Assembly: GCA_910592205.1 (NCBI GenBank)
Contig: CAJVPJ010000185.1
Location: 1-36,880, forward strand
Length of the DNA stretch: 36,880 nucleotides
Origin: Paraglomus occultum
Lineage: Eukaryota; Glomeromycota; Glomeromycetes; Paraglomerales; Paraglomeraceae
Reading direction: 5' to 3'
Position 1 is the stretch's first letter. Each line of letters opens with the position of its first letter. The notes under the pieces are model-generated. The model searched no databases. It was given only the letters and a program-made list of their open reading frames with translations, and was not told the DNA's origin. Both the position numbers and the translations under genes were made by a program. Below are positions 32,571-36,880 of this stretch, piece by piece.

Positions 32571-35500
32571 TTATTCGTCTATCTCTTCAATCCGTTCCTT
32601 GTTTCCACTAGCATCACCGGAACTCTCGTCGTCAGCAGGCAGCATACCCATCGCAACGCCTAATCCAATGCTTACATCAATCCCAGACTGACCACAATTC
32701 TCACTCAAATGATTCAGACCACCACAGTAACGGCATCCTGAAGAACAGTCTGCACTAACATGTCCCTGTTCACCACAATTGCCGCACCGAAGGCTGGTCG
32801 TTCTTGGTGTGGTGGATGCACCGCGCCATGGGTTAAGAAAAGACTGAGACGTATTGGCAAATTGATAATTCATCGTGAACGAACTCGTACTTCCGGCTTG
32901 AGAATTGGGCAAACCGCCAATTGTTGGAATTGGGCTATGCGGTGCCGATTCCGTTAACGGACTTTCTGGCTGACTACTTCCGTGACGATTCTTTTCTAAA
33001 TGAGCAATCTTCATCTCGAGCATCTGAATATATCGAGCAGCCTCCTCCATTTCTTGCTGCTTACGCGCCTGTAACAATTGCACGGTCTGTACTTCGCGTT
33101 CTCGGGCCATTTCTACAAGTTCAGAATATCGTGCCGTCATTCCCTTCACCTCTTGCTGCATTTGGATCAAAGTAGACACTAAATTGGTATTCTCCTTCTG
33201 TAGATTGTGTACGAGCACGATTAGATCAGATCGACCAACCCCATCGAATGTACTAACATATTCAAGATATTCGGCCGACGCTTTGTCTAGTTTCTCGTTT
33301 GACCACTCATTATCAAGACCCGGCGGTTTTGACGGAGTACGAGGAGATTCATCCATGTCTTCCACTTTTGACTGAGAACCATTGAGCGGGGGAAGTTCTA
33401 CAGAGGGTTTTGATTTACGCGAGGATGACGATGAAATCTCCTCCGAGTTACGCTTGTTTGACGTCTCTGATGTAGACGTAATGACAGGATCACTCGTGGC
33501 TGTGTCCTCGTATGACTTTTGCGCCGTTTTTTGAGATTCGTTTCGCTTATTTTTCGTAACTTGATCATCAGCAGCCTGACTTCCTTTCTGCGCCAAAGGC
33601 GTAGATGATTTGTTTTTGTTATCTGATTGATCGGTAGAATCCGTACTATTATTGCGCTTCTTCTTTTTCTTTTTGTTCTTCTTGGATACTTCAACAACAG
33701 GAGCAGATTCAACAGAAGCGGTTGGAGCTACACTATTTACCGTTCCAGAGTTGTTTGTCTTTGACTCACCGCTCGGCAAATCGTTTACTGCAGAAACTGT
33801 AGCATTACTCCCATTGCTGCCTCCCTTCTTCTTTTTTCCAGTCTCGGCCTTTGTTTGGTCTATAGACTGTAAAAACTCGTCTTGTTTTTTCAGAGCCATT
33901 GTCTCTTCCACCAATCTCGAAGCTTCTCTCAAAAACAAACGTCCAATCACCCCGGCCAACACCCGACGACCAGTCGTAATACCTTCTTTAAAATCTTTCA
34001 TAATTTGTTGCCTTCGGACGTCCAATTTTTTGCCAATTCCTTCATATTTTTTGCAATGTTTCCGAATCTGTACTGATTCCCATACTTCTCCTTCCATTAG
34101 CAACACTTCCAAACACCCAATGAAGAGATGAGCAAAGTCTACCGCAGAAAACAGTGTACCCACTGAACTGATTGTCCATTGCCTGGCTGATTGTAACAGA
34201 TTCTCTAGCTTCTTGGTCCGTTTACGGAATTCTTTGTTATTAGCCTTTTCTAATCTACCTTGTAATGTCTTTTGAGATTCACTCTCCCATGCTTCCTCTA
34301 GAGCGTCAATCTCTTCCAGTATCTCTCTATTCCGTTTTGTAACCTCCGCTTGCATATCCGCTATTCTTGCGTTCACTCGAGGCCCAATATTCTCAAGGGC
34401 CGTCTTTACCAATTGAGACTTCTTGACCAATTCACCAATAGTCGCCATATTTTCTTCTTCAACTCGAGCAGGCGTCTTTTCCATATATTTCGTCATTTGT
34501 TGGACAAACTCATTGACAAAATTTGCTGCGTCAGCATAAGATTTGTTCACAAAGCCCTCTTCCCAGAACATCAGAATCGTCCTAGCATTATTCAAGTATA
34601 CGGAAAAGGCGGCGTCAACGTCATCTACAGCATTCATAGTCGAATCGGATGTGTTTAATTTATTGCCTTTCTTGGTTCTCGCAGTCTTCTTGTAGGTCTC
34701 GGCTATAGGCGTCCAATAATCCTGAAAAGGAATTACTTCTTCATGATACTCTTTCATAAAGGAATCCAATCTTTCCATGCACCCCTTTCCAAATGTCGCT
34801 TCCCTCACGCTCGCCAATCTCTGCACTTCGGCCAGAAACACGGTAGTATGTCCCCAGACTTCTGATAAAATTTCTTTGACCGCCTGATCATGCTTTGACT
34901 TTTCAACTCGCATCTGATCATTGAAAACTTGTCGGACCACATCTAGATCGTTCGGAATTTTCCAAGCAGGACGAGTGTGATGACAAACTGGTTGCACCTG
35001 ATCAGTCAGTTGAGCCTTTGTTATGTTCTTCAAAAGATGAAACGAATCTTTGGAGATCTGACAGTGAGATTTATCGAGTATGATTGCCTGTAGTAGTTTT
35101 ATTGGACTCGATTCCTTGTCAAGACAAGGCATGTTTTGCAACGCAATCTCAAAATCGACAAACGCGAACACGTCATGGCGAGGCCCCGCGCTCGGTGTTT
35201 TGATCCATTCAAATACACGCTTAATGAGTTCATCAGCAAGATCGCCCGGATCGACAAAAGTTCCCGTATCGTCGGCGTACTTTTGACAAAGCTGATGGAG
35301 TGACTGACACATAGTCGCCGCATTCTCTTTGGGACCAGTACCATTTTCTATCTGTTTTACAGTATCCCCGCTTTGACCCTTTGCCATCCAAGAGAAACAC
35401 CTTTTATAAATATACAGTGCCCATTCACGACAGTAGAAACAGGAAACACTATCACAAGCACGAAACCGTCCAAGTTCTTTGGACACAGACGCGGTTTCGA

Positions 35501-35624
35501 CTCGTAAGACATTCACAGATTGCGGTTCAACCGAACCATTAGACTTTGCGCTGTTTTGTGGTTTGACTTTTAAACTAATGATTTTGTTATAGATAGAAAC
35601 GGGGTTGACTTCGGTTTCGCTCAT
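32571..35624 (-). CDS. Intronless coiled-coil protein with two CCHC zinc knuckles
   Basis: One uninterrupted frame of 1017 aa from an ATG at 35624 (M-S-E-T-E-V-N-P). Near the N-terminus lies a cysteine cluster (ACDSVSCFYCREWALYIYKR). Residues about 230-620 are mostly helical and charged, with coiled-coil character. A lysine run (KKNKKKKKKRNNSTD) sits in a long Ser/Lys/Asn-rich disordered stretch, followed by another coiled coil (LIQMQQEVKGMTARYSELVE) and a Ser/Pro-rich linker. Two C-x2-C-x4-H-x4-C knuckles stand at 947-960 (CGNCGEQGHVSADC) and 964-977 (CRYCGGLNHLSENC). The end is acidic (NKERIEEIDE). Paired CCHC knuckles usually bind single-stranded RNA or DNA. No protease, reverse transcriptase or integrase motif is present, so it is not an obvious Gag-Pol; a domesticated Gag or an RNA-binding scaffold is possible. 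Gene otherwise unrecognised. Confidence 0.85.
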   Translation of the reverse strand: MSETEVNPVSIYNKIISLKVKPQNSAKSNGSVEPQSVNVLRVETASVSKELGRFRACDSVSCFYCREWALYIYKRCFSWMAKGQSGDTVKQIENGTGPKENAATMCQSLHQLCQKYADDTGTFVDPGDLADELIKRVFEWIKTPSAGPRHDVFAFVDFEIALQNMPCLDKESSPIKLLQAIILDKSHCQISKDSFHLLKNITKAQLTDQVQPVCHHTRPAWKIPNDLDVVRQVFNDQMRVEKSKHDQAVKEILSEVWGHTTVFLAEVQRLASVREATFGKGCMERLDSFMKEYHEEVIPFQDYWTPIAETYKKTARTKKGNKLNTSDSTMNAVDDVDAAFSVYLNNARTILMFWEEGFVNKSYADAANFVNEFVQQMTKYMEKTPARVEEENMATIGELVKKSQLVKTALENIGPRVNARIADMQAEVTKRNREILEEIDALEEAWESESQKTLQGRLEKANNKEFRKRTKKLENLLQSARQWTISSVGTLFSAVDFAHLFIGCLEVLLMEGEVWESVQIRKHCKKYEGIGKKLDVRRQQIMKDFKEGITTGRRVLAGVIGRLFLREASRLVEETMALKKQDEFLQSIDQTKAETGKKKKGGSNGSNATVSAVNDLPSGESKTNNSGTVNSVAPTASVESAPVVEVSKKNKKKKKKRNNSTDSTDQSDNKNKSSTPLAQKGSQAADDQVTKNKRNESQKTAQKSYEDTATSDPVITSTSETSNKRNSEEISSSSSRKSKPSVELPPLNGSQSKVEDMDESPRTPSKPPGLDNEWSNEKLDKASAEYLEYVSTFDGVGRSDLIVLVHNLQKENTNLVSTLIQMQQEVKGMTARYSELVEMAREREVQTVQLLQARKQQEMEEAARYIQMLEMKIAHLEKNRHGSSQPESPLTESAPHSPIPTIGGLPNSQAGSTSSFTMNYQFANTSQSFLNPWRGASTTPRTTSLRCGNCGEQGHVSADCSSGCRYCGGLNHLSENCGQSGIDVSIGLGVAMGMLPADDESSGDASGNKERIEEIDE

Positions 35625-36867
35625 TTTGCTTGTAGGTTTTTTGTTTCAATTGGTGTGTGGAATCCCGAGTTTTACTTGTTGAAATACTAACTAATGTGCG
35701 TTTTGAGGGCATTTCTGCAATAGAATTCTGCCACAAACGATTTCGGGGGTCAAATTTTTAGTCGAGCCACAATAGTATGAAAAGTATAAAGCCATTTCAG
35801 GGTGAACGCCACATATTTTCTTCCCAACAAAAACAACGTGTTAAGAAAGATTGCAAACTTACATAAGAAAAGCAATTTCTGGTAATTGAGCTCAAACAAT
35901 CTAACGAAACTTTAAAAAGGTTTGGTTTGGTACTCTAGTTTAACCCTCCCCCAATTAAACTCGGGTATATAAAATTTTACACAAAACGCCGGAAAACAAG
36001 CATTTGAATTTCGTCACAAAACCGTTAAGAGAGACTAGCACTCGTATATTAAAAAGGCGATCAAACGTAATTGAAAAGAACTTTTCGAGATAATTTACTA
36101 GCTGGGATAAGAAAAGACTAACTAATTCAACCAGCGTTAACACGAATAGAATCTCTGCTGATAGGTAGATATTGCTGCTACCATTTCAGAACCCCTGTCA
36201 TCCATTTTCTGTGGCGTGATGTTCATTTTGCGCTGTTTGCAGCATGCAACGCTTCTGTGCATCAATAAGCATAAGCGGACTATTGATATTTTCTTTGTTT
36301 TCACATAATTGTCACTGTTACCAGGGCTTCTTCACAGTAGCGTTGCTCGCAACCTAAGATCATCCCCTTAGTAAATCGAGAAAACCACAGTCTGAAACTC
36401 CAATTATCATCGTCTACTTTGCAACAGTTTGAATCTTTTACAAATAGGCGCCTGTTCTCGATCTTTTTTACGAATACCTTTGTTTTGCATATTGACATGT
36501 GAGAGTTAAATATTCATCATTTATATGAAAATTCTGATTTTTTTTTTGCATATGCATGTATCATGTGTATCATGTGATAAGATATCAATTCGCAATCAGT
36601 ATGCATGAGAAAGGAAAATCTCCCGATTTTAGTCACGGGACGTGCGAATTTATCTGAGCGCGTCAACATCCTTTTTTTTTTTCCCGCGCTTTTATTACGA
36701 ATCGGTAATATGCTTATTGTTCAACTCTAGTTAGAACTGTCAAAAGGCAATTATGTCGTGTCAAGACCAGCTATGTATCGTCAATAACGTTTCCTTGTCG
36801 GTACAAAACAACTTGGTATGAGAAAGTGCTGTCGTATAGGTTAAACTGCGCTTATTGAGTATCTTAT
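35625..36867. other. Upstream flank of the CCHC gene, no gene
   Basis: The first 150 bp are the presumed promoter and leader of the minus-strand CCHC gene. The rest is AT-rich with no exon that I can support. Confidence 0.4.
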
Positions 36868-36880
36868 ACAGTCGACCCTC
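36868..36880. mobile_element. Possible start of a pogo-like terminal inverted repeat, cut by the window edge
   Basis: The window ends TACAGTCGACCCTC. TA followed by CAGTCGA-CCTC is the usual opening of pogo/Tigger-like terminal repeats, and it shares the TACAGTC start with the terminus at 5350. Only 13 bases are visible, so the call depends on the sequence beyond the edge. Confidence 0.3.

Noticed and set aside
33652-34131. Plus-strand frame of 159 codons
   Set aside because: Antisense shadow of the CCHC-knuckle protein, Phe-rich because the sense strand is Lys-rich.

Overview
The window reads as nuclear DNA of a filamentous fungus, most likely an arbuscular mycorrhizal fungus (Glomeromycotina, Rhizophagus-like). 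The sequence is AT-rich, with many short GT-AG introns (about 50-240 nt), long gene-poor stretches full of microsatellites, and several gene families I recognise as strongly expanded in that group: a CxxC-headed TKL-like protein kinase, a PD-(D/E)XK-like protein, and a primase-like zinc-ribbon fragment. This taxonomic call rests on family recognition, not on a search.

Layout. 1-540: GC-richer minisatellite of about 32-33 bp. 2057-3699 (+): three-exon protein kinase with a degenerate extra N-lobe. 5160-5350: terminal part of a Tc1/mariner-pogo-like DNA transposon. 6324-7505 (+): four-exon PD-(D/E)XK-like nuclear protein. 8105-8709 (-): frameshifted primase-like zinc-ribbon gene. 8710-11590: AT-rich, no gene resolved. 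11594-13778 (-): voltage-gated K+ channel, ten exons, model closed at every junction. 14271-17285 (+): phosphatidylinositol-4-phosphate 5-kinase (MSS4 type), ten exons, also closed at every junction. These two are head-to-head across 492 bp. 18364-19397 (+): unrecognised membrane protein. 19907-20416 (-): small Ecl1-type zinc-binding protein. 20731-22423 (+): scattered exon-like stretches, not resolved. 22431-27285: mostly repeats, but with coding-looking exons of a minus-strand gene, the last ending in an SH3-like motif. 27286-28437 (+): V-ATPase assembly factor Vma12/TMEM199, four exons. 29472-29654 (-): small possible gene. 31739-32113 (+): possible decayed gene. 32571-35624 (-): intronless 1017-aa coiled-coil protein with two CCHC zinc knuckles. 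36868-36880: start of what may be another pogo-like terminal inverted repeat, cut by the window edge.

Functional picture. The middle and right parts hold housekeeping membrane and signalling genes: K+ channel, PIP5K, Vma12 and an Ecl1-like stress/lifespan factor. The left 9 kb holds fast-evolving, lineage-expanded families next to transposon debris. The most interesting items are the divergent PIP5K / K+ channel pair, since PI(4,5)P2 commonly modulates K+ channels; the kinase with a degenerate duplicated N-lobe; and the exon clusters at 20.7-22.4 kb and 24.9-26.0 kb that simple ORF calling would miss.
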